Source: Marinilabiliaceae bacterium ANBcel2
Lineage (GTDB): Bacteria > Bacteroidota > Bacteroidia > Bacteroidales > Marinilabiliaceae
Assembly: GCA_029688995.1 (NCBI GenBank)
Contig: JARULA010000001.1
Location: 124,001 to 188,000, forward strand
Length of the DNA: 64,000 nucleotides
Direction of reading: 5' to 3'
Positions 34,066-44,320 of this stretch are shown one piece after another (position 1 is the first letter of the stretch; the number at the start of each line of letters is the position of its first letter). Made by a program: the position numbers and the translations under genes. A model generated the notes under the pieces. It did not search any database. It was not told the DNA's origin and saw nothing but the letters and a program-made list of their open reading frames with translations.

Positions 34066-36165
34066 TCAACTAATCATACTCCAATTAATTTTCTCTTTTG
34101 CAAGTTTAGTTAACTGTTTGTTAAAAATTCGGCTGTCGTGATGCTCCAATAGAGGATCTTTCTCCAAAACAGCTGCTGCAGAATTACGCCCCGAACTTAA
34201 AATTGCACCATCTCTGGATAAATTAGAGATTTTAAGTTCAAACGGTAACCCCGATTGTTGAGTACCTTCCAAATCACCCGGACCTCTAATTTTCATATCG
34301 GCCTCAGCAACTTCAAAACCGTTATTTGTTTGTGTCATAATCTCCATCCTTTTACGAGTCTCCTCTCCCAGCTTATACGAGGTCATCAAAATACAGTAAC
34401 TTTGATCTGCACCTCTGCCAACGCGTCCACGTAATTGATGCAACTGCGATAAACCAAAACGCTCAGCACTCTCTATAACCATTACCGAAGCATTAGGCAC
34501 ATTAACCCCAACCTCTATAACTGTGGTTGCAACCATCAATTCAGCTTCACCGGATACAAAACGAGCCATAGCCGCCTCCTTTTCACTACTCTTCATTTTG
34601 CCATGCACCATCTCAATTTTATTATCGGGAAAGGCCGTTTTCATATATTCAAACCCTTCAGTAAGATTCTTAAAATCAAGAGACTCAGACTCCTCAATAA
34701 GAGGATATACAATATAAACCTGCCTCCCCTTATTAATCTCCTCTTTTAAAAATCTGTTAAGTCTGTTTCTATGATTATGAAAATAGTGCATTGTTTTAAC
34801 CGGCTTTCTTCCGGGTGGTAACATATCTATAACTGAGACATCAAGATCTCCATAGAGAGTCATTGCAAGTGTACGTGGAATTGGTGTAGCAGTCATAACC
34901 ATAACATGAGGTGGACTACAGTTTTTTTTCCACAAACGACTTCGTTGTTTAACTCCAAATCTGTGCTGTTCATCAACAACAACTAATCCAAGTTTCTCAA
35001 AAACAACTCTCTCTTCAATTAATGCATGAGTACCTATTAAAATATCTATCTCTCCATTACGCAAAGAGGTGTCAATTAAATCCCGCTCACGTTTTTTTAC
35101 AGAGCCTGTTAATAGAGAGACTTTTAAACCAATATTGCTGGCCATCTCATTAATTGAATTATAATGTTGCGAGGCCAAAATTTCGGTCGGTGCCATCATA
35201 CAGGTTTGATAACCATTATCAATAGCAATAAGCATTATCATAAATGCCACTACAGTTTTGCCACTTCCAACATCTCCCTGAAGTAACCGATTCATCTGCC
35301 GGCCACTGCCCAAATCACGACGCATCTCCTTTATCACCCTTTTTTGAGCATCGGTTAACTCAAAGGTTAAAAACTCTTTATAAAACCTATTAAAATAATT
35401 CCCAACTTTTGAAAAAAGAAACCCTTTATTGTTATACCGTCTCTGATTTTTCATTCTTAAAATATTGAGCTGAATATAAAAGAGCTCTTCAAACTTAAGA
35501 CGATATATAGCTTTTTGAAGCGTAATTGTATCAGGAGGAAAATGGATTACCCTTAAAGCAGTATCCAAATTCATCAATCGGTTCTCATTAATAAAACAGG
35601 CTGGCAAAGTTTCAGGGATTTTACCATTATACTCTTTAAAGAGAGTATAAATCAATTTTTGCAGAGCCCTTGAGTTTAAAAAACTCTTTTTCATTTTTTC
35701 GGTAGTATTATAGTAGGGCTGCATACCTGTGCCGGCAATAGTATTGCTTTGACCTTCCCGATCAATCTCGGGATGAACAATATTTAAAGAGCCATTAAAA
35801 AGGGAGGGCTTACCAAAAACAATATATGTATAATCAGGATTTATAGTACGCTTAAGATGCTTTAATCCTTTAAACCATACCAATTCTATTTCACCTGTAC
35901 CATCAGAGAATTTAGCACTCATTCGTTTACGGCGACCCTCTCCCAAAGTTCTTAAACCAAAAATTTTTCCTTTAACCTGAATATACTGCATTGTAGGATC
36001 AACATCCCTAACTTTAAAAATGGTACTGCGGTCGATATATTTATAAGGGAAATGGTAAAGCAAATCCTCATAAGAGACCACCTTAAGCTCATTTTTAAGT
36101 ATTTCAGCACGTCTGGGACCAACTCCCGGTAGGTACATTATATTTAAGGTTGAAAGCTCTGACAT
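34066..36165 (-). CDS. recG: ATP-dependent DNA helicase RecG
   Basis: Remodels stalled replication forks and branched DNA. 699 residues: wedge/OB domain (IMYLPGVGPRRAEIL, then VKGKIFGLRTLGEGR), helicase motif I LLQGDVGSGKT, DEQHRFGV as motif II, TATPIPRTL, and HQLRGRVGRG. The TRG region near the end is present (NNGFEVAEADMKIRGPGDLEGTQQSG, cited by parts). The frame runs 14 residues upstream, but TATTTTTG at 36182-36175, a -7-like box, overlaps it, so ATG 36165 is used. Monocistronic, divergent from the methyltransferase gene. Confidence 0.96.
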   Translation of the reverse strand: MSELSTLNIMYLPGVGPRRAEILKNELKVVSYEDLLYHFPYKYIDRSTIFKVRDVDPTMQYIQVKGKIFGLRTLGEGRRKRMSAKFSDGTGEIELVWFKGLKHLKRTINPDYTYIVFGKPSLFNGSLNIVHPEIDREGQSNTIAGTGMQPYYNTTEKMKKSFLNSRALQKLIYTLFKEYNGKIPETLPACFINENRLMNLDTALRVIHFPPDTITLQKAIYRLKFEELFYIQLNILRMKNQRRYNNKGFLFSKVGNYFNRFYKEFLTFELTDAQKRVIKEMRRDLGSGRQMNRLLQGDVGSGKTVVAFMIMLIAIDNGYQTCMMAPTEILASQHYNSINEMASNIGLKVSLLTGSVKKRERDLIDTSLRNGEIDILIGTHALIEERVVFEKLGLVVVDEQHRFGVKQRSRLWKKNCSPPHVMVMTATPIPRTLAMTLYGDLDVSVIDMLPPGRKPVKTMHYFHNHRNRLNRFLKEEINKGRQVYIVYPLIEESESLDFKNLTEGFEYMKTAFPDNKIEMVHGKMKSSEKEAAMARFVSGEAELMVATTVIEVGVNVPNASVMVIESAERFGLSQLHQLRGRVGRGADQSYCILMTSYKLGEETRKRMEIMTQTNNGFEVAEADMKIRGPGDLEGTQQSGLPFELKISNLSRDGAILSSGRNSAAAVLEKDPLLEHHDSRIFNKQLTKLAKEKINWSMIS

Positions 36166-36208
36166 AATAATACTCAAAAATAGTATATTTACATGAAATT
36201 TAAACAAT

Positions 36209-36997
36209 ATGAATAGTTTTCAAACCAAACGATACCTCCAATATATATTAAAACCAAATCATTTTAAAGGTTTTGGCATTCACTCTCCTTTTGCATTTAA
36301 TCTTGTAGGCAATATAATGCAACAATCACACCCATACTACCATTTTAAAACTATTGATGCATGGAGAAAAGCTTTGAAAAGAAGTAAAGAGAAGATCTTA
36401 ATAGATGATATGGGGGCAGGTTCATTGATTACCAATAAAAAAATAAGACGAGTATCAAACATTGTCAAATACTCCTCTCTGCCCAAAAAATATGGAGAAC
36501 TGATTTTTAGATTATTATGCCAGTTTAATTCAAAAAGGATAGTAGAACTGGGAACATCAACAGGAATAAGCACTCTTTATCTTGCACTACCCTGCTCAAA
36601 ATCAAAAGTAGTGACAATTGAGGGTTGCAACAATATTGCTACAATAGCAGCAGAAACATTTAAAACATTTAATATATCTAATGTAGAACTGTTAAACGGG
36701 CCTTTTGAAAAGGAGTTTCCCAAAGCTCTTAATGATTTTAAAGAAGTTGATTTTATCTTTTTTGACGGCAACCATACAAAATCAGCCACATTAAACTATT
36801 TTAAAGAGGCTTTAAAATTCAAACATAATAACTCAGTATTCATTTTTGATGATATTCACTGGTCAAAAGAGATGGAAGAAGCATGGACAATTATATGCGC
36901 TAACCCCGATGTAACACTATCGTTGGATCTGTTCCGACTGGGTATTGTTTTTTTTAGGAAAGAGTGTACAAAAGAACATTATAGAGTAAGATTTTAA
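36209..36997 (+). CDS. Class I SAM-dependent methyltransferase (O-methyltransferase-like)
   Basis: A 262-residue cytoplasmic methyltransferase of unknown substrate. Motif I is VELGTSTGISTLYLA near 111; acidic residue after strand 2 in VVTIEG; DFIFFDGNHTKSATL and FIFDDIHWSKEMEEAW resemble the metal-binding acidic residues of catechol-type O-methyltransferases. The N-terminus FKGFGIHSPFAFNLV is common to a Bacteroidota group of such proteins. It starts 44 bases from divergent recG. Confidence 0.8.
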   Translation: MNSFQTKRYLQYILKPNHFKGFGIHSPFAFNLVGNIMQQSHPYYHFKTIDAWRKALKRSKEKILIDDMGAGSLITNKKIRRVSNIVKYSSLPKKYGELIFRLLCQFNSKRIVELGTSTGISTLYLALPCSKSKVVTIEGCNNIATIAAETFKTFNISNVELLNGPFEKEFPKALNDFKEVDFIFFDGNHTKSATLNYFKEALKFKHNNSVFIFDDIHWSKEMEEAWTIICANPDVTLSLDLFRLGIVFFRKECTKEHYRVRF

Positions 36998-37060
36998 AAG
37001 AACTTAAACCATGATAGGCACAGACTGTCAAACTAAAAAATTTTAAAGAGCATAAAAAAA

Positions 37061-37771
37061 ATGGATGATAACGTTATTGAGATAGAAAAGATTGAAAAAA
37101 ATTATGAAGTAGGAACTCAAATAGTTAGAGCCTTAAGAGGAGTTTCAACAACAATTAAAAGAGGAGATTATGTAGCTATTATGGGACCGTCCGGATCAGG
37201 TAAGTCAACCCTTATGAATATTATTGGTGCACTTGACACTCCATCGGTAGGGAATTACATTTTGAATGGAACCGATGTTAGCAAGCTTACCGATGATGAT
37301 TTGGCAGCAATAAGAAACAGGGAGATTGGATTTGTGTTTCAAACTTTTAATCTGCTACATCAATATACCGCTCTGGAGAATGTTATGCTCCCCTTAGTAT
37401 ATGCAGGAGTGAAGAAAAAAGAGAGAACCGAAAAAGCAAAATGGGCGCTGGGTAAAGTGGCACTAACAGATAGGATGATGCATAAACCAAATGAGCTTTC
37501 GGGAGGACAACGACAAAGAGTAGCCGTTGCAAGAGCTCTTATAAATAATCCTTCAATAATTCTTGCTGATGAGCCTACCGGAAATCTGGATTCAAAAACT
37601 TCGGTAGATATAATGAGACTGTTTGAGGAGATACACAATGGCGGTAACACCATTATTTTAGTAACACACGAAGAGGATATTGCACAACATGCACACCGTA
37701 TATTAAGATTACGAGACGGAGAGATAGAGCATGATGATCGCAATGAAAATATTACAAAAGTAAACAACTAA
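37061..37771 (+). CDS. LolD/MacB-type ABC transporter ATPase
   Basis: 236-residue ATPase with Walker [10 protein letters not shown] (42-50), Q-loop FQTFNLL, signature [15 protein letters not shown], Walker [12 protein letters not shown] and H-loop VTHEE. It belongs to the family serving FtsX/LolCE/MacB-type permeases (lipoprotein release, efflux, cell-wall control). No permease gene is adjacent, so its partner is encoded elsewhere. The next gene starts 21 bases on, indicating co-transcription. Confidence 0.93.
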   Translation: MDDNVIEIEKIEKNYEVGTQIVRALRGVSTTIKRGDYVAIMGPSGSGKSTLMNIIGALDTPSVGNYILNGTDVSKLTDDDLAAIRNREIGFVFQTFNLLHQYTALENVMLPLVYAGVKKKERTEKAKWALGKVALTDRMMHKPNELSGGQRQRVAVARALINNPSIILADEPTGNLDSKTSVDIMRLFEEIHNGGNTIILVTHEEDIAQHAHRILRLRDGEIEHDDRNENITKVNN

Positions 37772-37792
37772 TAAAGAGTGTAAATCAAAATT

Positions 37793-38365
37793 ATGAATCA
37801 TAAAAAGAGCTCTGTTTACACAAAAACGGGAGATAAAGGTACAACCTCTTTACTGGGAGGAACAAGGGTTAATAAAGATAACATAAGACTTGAAGCATAC
37901 GGAACCGTAGATGAGCTAAACTCCTATGTAGGGTTAATTAGATCTTTTAAAATTGACAATGATAGCAAAAATACCCTTCTTAAAATTCAAGAGCAGTTAT
38001 TTACTATTGGTTCATATCTCGCTACCGATGAGCATGTGTCAAGTATGAGAGAAAAACTGAACATTGATGAGAATGAAATTCTCTACCTTGAAAAAGAGAT
38101 GGATAGAATGGAGGGCAATCTGCCCAAACTAAATAACTTTATCCTTCCCGGAGGTAACATCGCAGCTTCACAATGCCATATTGCACGTACAATAGCACGT
38201 AGAACCGAACGCAGAATTGTAACAATGGCTGCAACAACTGAAATAGATCTAATCATAATCAAATATATAAATCGATTAGCTGATTACTTTTTCGTATTGG
38301 CAAGATTTTTATCAAATTATTTTGATGATAATGAAATAAGATGGGAGCCGCACTTGCATGATTGA
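37793..38365 (+). CDS. pduO: PduO-type ATP:cob(I)alamin adenosyltransferase
   Basis: Transfers adenosyl from ATP to cob(I)alamin to give coenzyme B12. The 190 residues have the family's N-terminal VYTKTGDKGTTSLLGGTRV, the RLEAYGTVDELNS motif, FILPGGN and the helix CHIARTIARRTERRI with the conserved Arg residues. This implies that the cell uses adenosylcobalamin, e.g. in methylmalonyl-CoA mutase. It lies directly after the ABC ATPase gene, with no obvious functional link. Confidence 0.93.
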   Translation: MNHKKSSVYTKTGDKGTTSLLGGTRVNKDNIRLEAYGTVDELNSYVGLIRSFKIDNDSKNTLLKIQEQLFTIGSYLATDEHVSSMREKLNIDENEILYLEKEMDRMEGNLPKLNNFILPGGNIAASQCHIARTIARRTERRIVTMAATTEIDLIIIKYINRLADYFFVLARFLSNYFDDNEIRWEPHLHD

Positions 38366-38435
38366 TTTTTTTTTATAATTTCGCGCAAATATGTGTAAGA
38401 ATTAAATTATTTTAATAATATATTAAAAAATAGTT

Positions 38436-38657
38436 ATGTATTGGACTCTTGAATTAGCTGCGAAGCTTGAAGATGCCCCATGGCCTGCAACAAAAGAGGA
38501 GTTAATCGATTATGCAATAAGATCGGGAGCTCCTTTGGAAGTTATTGAAAACCTGCAGGAAATAGAAGATGAGGGCGAAATATATGAAAGTATAGAAGAC
38601 ATTTGGCCCGATTACCCAAGCAAAGACGACTTCTTTTTTAATGAAGATGAGTATTAA
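38436..38657 (+). CDS. DUF2795 small acidic protein
   Basis: A 73-residue acidic protein. The core WPATKEELIDYAIRSGAPLE followed by VIENLQEIEDEGE is the DUF2795 signature (function unknown; the fold is thought to be small and helical). The C-terminus is strongly acidic (YPSKDDFFFNEDEY). A TATAATTTCG stretch about 60 bases upstream could be part of a promoter. It converges with the OstA-like gene, 40 bases away. Confidence 0.85.
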   Translation: MYWTLELAAKLEDAPWPATKEELIDYAIRSGAPLEVIENLQEIEDEGEIYESIEDIWPDYPSKDDFFFNEDEY

Positions 38658-38697
38658 CTCTCTCCCACCTACTATTGAGTAAAAACAAACCCTGTCG

Positions 38698-40266
38698 CTA
38701 CCGGTCAAAATGAAATTCACTATAATCTATCCGGTCGACAGGTTCAGGTTGTTTCTCATGCCTGATAAATATATCAGACATCTGTTTTGGCCTAAACTCA
38801 TCAAGCCATCTAAAATTACTTAAACGTGTCTCCTCCTGTGATACCAAAAATACAGGATTTAATCTTCCATCAGGATGAGTTCTTAATGTAATACCGGTAA
38901 CCTGTTGATCTTCGAGATGAATAGTCATATTACTTGATTCAGCTCTATTAACACCTATTATATGTTCATCCTCTTTAGGATAATATATTGTTTGACCACT
39001 CCCATCAACATCGATACGATAAAGCTGATTATCTTTAATATAACCTGTCATATTATTACCCTTGATTTGATTATACATATCGGTACCCTCAGGAGCAATA
39101 ACAAATGAATTTTGAATAAGCTCAGCTTTATAGAGCTGATTTTCTCTGGTATATAGATGAATTTCATCAGCACTAAGTTGATTATGATGAGCCCAAATAA
39201 CAGGATCATAATAAAAGCTATTAATAGAATCCTTTAAACTATAAACCATAGAGTCGCATCTACCCTGAAAATCCTGACGAAAGAACTTCACATTTCTGTA
39301 TGCTCTTAACATCTGAAAATCAGTATCGGGTATGGGGTCAGAACGTAATGTGTCGGCATGTAAAAAGAGAGTATCTGAAGCTGAAATCTGTAACAAAAGA
39401 GCGCTATCGGTTGCCAGTGCCTTTTGAGATATTTCATTGTAGTACCCATAATTACCCTTAATAATAACATGATTAGTTGTATCACGCATCACCATCCGTG
39501 AAAACACTTCACCAAAACCACTATTACGATCATAATAGATTGTGTCGCCCGAGAGGGTCTGTTCTTTACCTTCAATATAGCTGTTTTTCTCTAACCGAGC
39601 TATATCGTTTTGAGTATCATAAAAACCAGATTCGGCATAGATAAGATTATCATCACTTAAAATTCTGGTAGGTCCGGTAATTTTTACAATCTCAGGGATA
39701 GTATAATAGAGTAAAGTATCAGATAAGATCTTATAATCGGGATTAACTAAAACAACATCTTTTTGAAAATGAGCCTCCTCGGTGCGCGGATAGTAATATG
39801 CTTTTTCACTTGTTAGTACATTTTCGGGACTCTCAATTTGCCCACCGTTAAAATAGTATGCAACATCTTTTCGCCTGTCATAATCGAGATGTTGAGTAGT
39901 TAAAACGATATCACCATTAACCATTTTAACGTTATCGCGCATCTCAGCAAGGTCGCGATTACCATAATAATATAAGATATCTCCGTAAAGATGAATTGAA
40001 TCATCCTGAATTACATGAATTGACCCGTATGCGTGTACATGATTAGAGTCTCTGTCAAAAAAAGCACTGTCGCAATGCATAACTGTTTGGTGATGCCTAA
40101 ATTTAACATCTCCAAAGAGAGCCTGAACATTACCCTTAAAACGTTCAGACCTCTCCATATAATCAGCATGGTCGATATGAATTGTCGTTGCTTCTCTTTC
40201 ACCAGAAGAGGAAACAATAAAACCTACCAATAAAAGAGCTGCTGACAGAACTAAAAAAAACCGCAT
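38698..40266 (-). CDS. OstA-like protein (LPS transport/LptA-like repeat domain)
   Basis: A 522-residue exported protein with OstA/LptA-like beta-jellyroll repeats: HADYMERSERFKGNVQALFG, VMHCDSAFFDRDSN, LYYYGNRDLAEMRDNVKMVN. Such proteins take part in moving lipopolysaccharide across the periplasm. The N-terminus (MRFFLVLSAALLLVGFIVSS) is a signal peptide or anchor. ATG 40266 is preceded by AGGAGA at 40276-40271, which supports it over a TTG at 40287. The SurA-like gene ends nine bases upstream, so the chaperone and its possible client are translated from one message. Confidence 0.87.
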   Translation of the reverse strand: MRFFLVLSAALLLVGFIVSSSGEREATTIHIDHADYMERSERFKGNVQALFGDVKFRHHQTVMHCDSAFFDRDSNHVHAYGSIHVIQDDSIHLYGDILYYYGNRDLAEMRDNVKMVNGDIVLTTQHLDYDRRKDVAYYFNGGQIESPENVLTSEKAYYYPRTEEAHFQKDVVLVNPDYKILSDTLLYYTIPEIVKITGPTRILSDDNLIYAESGFYDTQNDIARLEKNSYIEGKEQTLSGDTIYYDRNSGFGEVFSRMVMRDTTNHVIIKGNYGYYNEISQKALATDSALLLQISASDTLFLHADTLRSDPIPDTDFQMLRAYRNVKFFRQDFQGRCDSMVYSLKDSINSFYYDPVIWAHHNQLSADEIHLYTRENQLYKAELIQNSFVIAPEGTDMYNQIKGNNMTGYIKDNQLYRIDVDGSGQTIYYPKEDEHIIGVNRAESSNMTIHLEDQQVTGITLRTHPDGRLNPVFLVSQEETRLSNFRWLDEFRPKQMSDIFIRHEKQPEPVDRIDYSEFHFDR

Positions 40267-40274
40267 TTTGTCTC

Positions 40275-41633
40275 CTATTTTCTCCAACCCTCATAATCAA
40301 AATTACAATCTATCCAGTCGGCACTGATAGAAATATAGGTCTCCCGTTGACGTCTCTCAATCCACTCCTGAAACTTCTCTTCACTTTTTTTATTCTCAAG
40401 AAGATTTTGTAAAAGTTGATAATCCTCAGATATATTAGCACGATGGGGTTCATAATGATTCTTTAACCTTACAACAGCAAAATAATCTTTTCCTAAACGG
40501 TCATCCTTCATTTCAAAAGCACTACTTACCTCTCCCACTTCCAAATTCTCAATTTGAGCAGTAATAGCAGGAGGAAGATGTTGCAGCTCAAATTTACTTG
40601 ATTGCGTTTCGGGATTAATCATTAAACCACCGTTAAGTCGGGTATCTTCATCCATAGAATACTGCATAGCAGCTCTCTCAAAGCTCATATCATCCTCCTT
40701 AATTAAAGAAGCCAGCGAATCGGCCTTTGCTTTTGCAGCAGTACGAGCTTCAGTTGAAGGACGAGGTCTTAAAAGAATATGACGAACATTTATACGATCA
40801 CCCTGACGAGCTATAAGCTTTATTAAATGAAAACCATATTCAGTCTCGACAATTGGAGACATTGCACCAGGTTCTCTTAAATTAAAAGCTGCCCTTGCAA
40901 ATTCTGTAACAAGTTGTGCTCTAGACATAAAACCTAATTCACCACCTCTCGAAGCAGAGTTTTCATCTTCGGAGTAGAGAACCGCTAAGGTAGAAAAATC
41001 TCTTCCCTCTTCAACCTGTCTTTGAAAATCTCTCAAACGACTTTTAACCCTCTCCTCCTCTTCAATACTAACTTCGGGAACAACAGTGATTTGTTGAACC
41101 TCAAATTGAGCGGGAACCATGGGAAGCTCTTCCTCAGGAGTATTACGATAGAAAGTTCTAACATCCCGGGGAGTAACCCTAACATCTCTTGTAATTGATC
41201 GCTGAACCTCCTGAGTTTTCATTTGATCCCGCACCATACTTCTCTGCTCTCTTTGAATCTGATGCAAAGGTTTATTAAGCCACTCCTCAAGTCTCTCCTG
41301 CGATCCTGCACGATTAATAAATTCATTAATCTGACGATCCACAGTTTGAATAACCATATTTTCATTAACCTCTACACTATCAATTTTAGCCTGTTCCAGC
41401 AGCAAATTCTGCAATAACAGTTCTTCAAAAATATGACACTTTAAATCACCGGGAAACTGTTGACCCTGCATACGAGCCTGTTGATACTGATATTCAACAT
41501 CCGAGCGTAATACGGGATTATCGCCTACAACAGCAATAACTTCATCTATAACTGCTGACTGTGAAAAAAGAGATCCAACTGAGGTGGAAAAAATGAAAAA
41601 AAGAGCAAAAAGAAAACGATTCAATAAAAACAT
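40275..41633 (-). CDS. surA: SurA-like periplasmic peptidyl-prolyl isomerase
   Basis: Periplasmic chaperone for outer-membrane proteins. From ATG 41633 it has 452 residues: signal peptide (MFLLNRFLFALFFIFSTSVG), SurA N-terminal helical domain (VIDEVIAVVGDNPVLRSDVE), and two parvulin domains (about 170-275 with GGELGFMSRAQLV, and 280-390 with NGGLMINPET). A TTG at 41657 would add eight residues and is less likely. Third gene of the double-parvulin/foldase/surA/ostA string. Confidence 0.92.
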   Translation of the reverse strand: MFLLNRFLFALFFIFSTSVGSLFSQSAVIDEVIAVVGDNPVLRSDVEYQYQQARMQGQQFPGDLKCHIFEELLLQNLLLEQAKIDSVEVNENMVIQTVDRQINEFINRAGSQERLEEWLNKPLHQIQREQRSMVRDQMKTQEVQRSITRDVRVTPRDVRTFYRNTPEEELPMVPAQFEVQQITVVPEVSIEEEERVKSRLRDFQRQVEEGRDFSTLAVLYSEDENSASRGGELGFMSRAQLVTEFARAAFNLREPGAMSPIVETEYGFHLIKLIARQGDRINVRHILLRPRPSTEARTAAKAKADSLASLIKEDDMSFERAAMQYSMDEDTRLNGGLMINPETQSSKFELQHLPPAITAQIENLEVGEVSSAFEMKDDRLGKDYFAVVRLKNHYEPHRANISEDYQLLQNLLENKKSEEKFQEWIERRQRETYISISADWIDCNFDYEGWRK

Positions 41634-41669
41634 ATTTAAAAAAAAATTTGTGTTCAAAATTAAAAAAAA

Positions 41670-42545
41670 CTAATGAAAATTAACGATTTTATTTTGTAAG
41701 GCCTCCTCATATAGCTCCTTACTCATTTTATCAATAAAATCTTTTCTCTTCTTATTTAGTAATATAGCCTTTATCCTGTCTTCCACATAACTTACAGGAG
41801 CATAATCACCGGCAAGAACAAAATTATGGATTGCAAGATAATAGTTATATTGAGAATCACTATACTCATAAAATGAATAGCGACGCAAAAATGAACTAAC
41901 ATTATTTACAGATTGGGGTAGCAAATGAATAACTCTGTTAAAGGGAATCCATCTATTTGTATACTGCTCATAGGTATTTGCATATTGAATAGCATATGCC
42001 TCGATATTAATGAGATCCTCGTTCATGTCGGATTGCGCCCACTCTTTAACAATATTCTGATTTGGGGCATCCAAAGGAATTTTTAAAAAAACCCCTTTAA
42101 ATATATTCTCCTGCAGAGTGAAATTATCTTTCATCTCCTCATAATAATTTTCTATATCTCTGGTGGTAATTAATGGAGCATGCTTTTGTTGCAACAGCTT
42201 TTGCTGGTACATATGAACCAAAAGGGAAGTACGATACTCATCAAGTAATCTTTCCACATCCTTCTCTTCCTGAGTAAGATTAGACTCAGCCTGTAATAAA
42301 AAAAGCTTAGTCTGCACCCATCTACCTATATAATCTTCTGCAACAGCCACACTATCACTGTGACTTATATTTTCTGGTATTGCACTTTTAAGCTCTCCAA
42401 TAGTAAGAGAACTATTACCAACAGTTACAACTGGTTTATCCATAGGATCCTCATCAACATTGCAACCTGACAAGTATATTGCAGATATAGTTAAAGATAT
42501 AACAATAACAACTCTGCATACAATATTGAAAAAAAATATATTCAT
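41670..42545 (-). CDS. SurA_N/foldase-like lipoprotein lacking a rotamase domain
   Basis: A 291-residue envelope lipoprotein (signal ending YLSGC). The part after it, VVTVGNSSLTIGELKSAIPE, and the helical segment ending in ITTRDIENYYEEMKDNF resemble the chaperone domain of PpiC/SurA proteins, but I see no parvulin motif (no HIL, GGxLG or GFH elements). It is probably a chaperone only. It lies 23 bases after the double-parvulin gene and 36 before surA, matching the gene order common in Bacteroidota. Confidence 0.75.
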   Translation of the reverse strand: MNIFFFNIVCRVVIVISLTISAIYLSGCNVDEDPMDKPVVTVGNSSLTIGELKSAIPENISHSDSVAVAEDYIGRWVQTKLFLLQAESNLTQEEKDVERLLDEYRTSLLVHMYQQKLLQQKHAPLITTRDIENYYEEMKDNFTLQENIFKGVFLKIPLDAPNQNIVKEWAQSDMNEDLINIEAYAIQYANTYEQYTNRWIPFNRVIHLLPQSVNNVSSFLRRYSFYEYSDSQYNYYLAIHNFVLAGDYAPVSYVEDRIKAILLNKKRKDFIDKMSKELYEEALQNKIVNFH

Positions 42546-42568
42546 CTGTAATACCAGTTATTCATAGA

Positions 42569-44236
42569 TTAAAGTTCCTCTATTAGCGAGTAATTAAACT
42601 CTGGTTCATATTTATCTCTTAACTCATTCAACCATTTTTCTTCAACAAAACGACTATAATCATTTATTACATCCACTTTCACCTCACTAAAGTTGGGAAG
42701 ATAATCCTTTTTAATTTCACCTGCCCATAACATAACCCCTTTTTTATGCTTAGATAAAAAATTATCCTTTGGCAAATCACTCACAATAAAAGGATTGTCA
42801 GCCTCAGATATAAATGAAAAAACTCCTTGATAACATTCATAGCACTCATCTGCTATCTCCATATCGTTCAATATTTGTACCAAATTTTTCTTTTTTAACT
42901 CATCTATTTCTTCAAACAGAGTTTTATTCTCATCAACATCACATAAAACAAGACACTGTGTTCCCTCAAGAGCAACAGGCAAAAGATATTTTGAACTATT
43001 ATTCTTAAAATAATTATATAGTGCAATGCTATCATTTCCGGCATTTTCCCAAACCTCACTGCTTGTTATCTCAAAAACAAGCAGTCCATCATAATACTCA
43101 TTTAACCGAAATCTGTTCTCGCTCTTTTTTTGCCACTCATTATCACTAATAAAAAACTGCTCTTGCGCATTAACATTATATCGACTGTTTGTTAAAAGAT
43201 CTTTTATCTGATCTTCCATCTCATCATATGAAGGTGGATCAGTAATACTCAATCTTTTAATTATATGCCATCCAAAATCGGTTCTAACTGGCGAAGATAT
43301 CTCTCCATCTTCCTCTAAAGCAAAAGCTGCTGATGTAAATTCAGGAACAATATCTGATTTTGAAAATGGTGGCATTTCACCTCCTGCATCAGCAGTATGC
43401 ACATCATCTGAATACTCTTTTGCAATCTCAAAGAAATCGGCACCATTTTTCAAAACAGTATATAATGAATCGATCTTATTCATCGCCTGCAACTCTTTAT
43501 AAGCAGGCTCATCCTTAGAAAAAGCTTTCATAATATGAGCTACAGATATATCTCCGGGATTCCTAACTCGCTCATGAACCTTAATCATATGATATCCATG
43601 TTGAGTTCTTACAATCTCAGAAACAGAGCCGGGAGGAGTATTATATGCAACTTTTTCAAAAGGATACACCATTTGAAAAGCAGTAAACCATCCTAAATGA
43701 CCATTGTTTGATGAAGCAGAAGGATCTTCCGATACCGATGAGGCCAATTCATTAAAATCTTCTCCAGCTCTAATTCTGTCTAAAATATCATCAGCTCTAT
43801 TCCATGCAGATAAGGTATCATCGGGAGAGGCATCTCTGGGGACTCTAATCAAAATATGGCTGACATCAAGGTACCATAAAAACCTGCTATAAGCCTCATT
43901 AGCCTCTTGTTCAAGCAATTCCTCATCTAACACAGAAGAGTTCTTTAACTCAGACTTAAAGCTATTATACTCATTAAGGAAAGATGGCAATGTGTCCAAT
44001 CCCTGATTAACAGCCTCAACAACTTTCAACTTATAGTTTATAAAACGATCAGCAAACTCTTCAGGGGATTCATTCACATTGGGCAGATGGCTGTTTTTAT
44101 TATACATATATGTAAATTCGCCCAGAGTATACTCAAGAGTATCAATTTTAAGAACAACCTTCTCTTTTTGACTACTCTCTGCAACAACTGATAACTCAAA
44201 GAAAAAAGCTATCAAAAAAAATGCAAGTAACTTCAT
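42569..44236 (-). CDS. Periplasmic protein with two parvulin-type PPIase domains
   Basis: A 555-residue exported foldase (signal MKLLAFFLIAFFFELSVVA, no lipobox). Two PpiC domains are present: first about 120-230 with SHILIRVPR, NGHLGWFTA and GYHMIKV; second about 235-345 with AHIMKAFS, GGEMPPF and GWHIIKR. The last 200 residues have no recognised domain. Transcription follows a terminator that closes guaB, so this is likely the first gene of the envelope string down to the OstA-like gene. Confidence 0.88.
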   Translation of the reverse strand: MKLLAFFLIAFFFELSVVAESSQKEKVVLKIDTLEYTLGEFTYMYNKNSHLPNVNESPEEFADRFINYKLKVVEAVNQGLDTLPSFLNEYNSFKSELKNSSVLDEELLEQEANEAYSRFLWYLDVSHILIRVPRDASPDDTLSAWNRADDILDRIRAGEDFNELASSVSEDPSASSNNGHLGWFTAFQMVYPFEKVAYNTPPGSVSEIVRTQHGYHMIKVHERVRNPGDISVAHIMKAFSKDEPAYKELQAMNKIDSLYTVLKNGADFFEIAKEYSDDVHTADAGGEMPPFSKSDIVPEFTSAAFALEEDGEISSPVRTDFGWHIIKRLSITDPPSYDEMEDQIKDLLTNSRYNVNAQEQFFISDNEWQKKSENRFRLNEYYDGLLVFEITSSEVWENAGNDSIALYNYFKNNSSKYLLPVALEGTQCLVLCDVDENKTLFEEIDELKKKNLVQILNDMEIADECYECYQGVFSFISEADNPFIVSDLPKDNFLSKHKKGVMLWAGEIKKDYLPNFSEVKVDVINDYSRFVEEKWLNELRDKYEPEFNYSLIEEL

Positions 44237-44253
44237 CTGTACAAAGTTTTAAC

Positions 44254-44288
44254 AAAAAAGGGAATATGACATCATATCATTTTCCCTT
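44254..44288 (-). terminator. Intrinsic terminator after guaB
   Basis: AAGGGAA (44258-44264) pairs with TTCCCTT (44282-44288), and TATGA/TCATA form an inner stem. On the minus strand six Ts follow (44259-44254). It lies 33 bases past the guaB stop. Confidence 0.82.
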
Positions 44289-44320
44289 AATTAATAATGA
44301 TATTTTATCGTTACACTATT

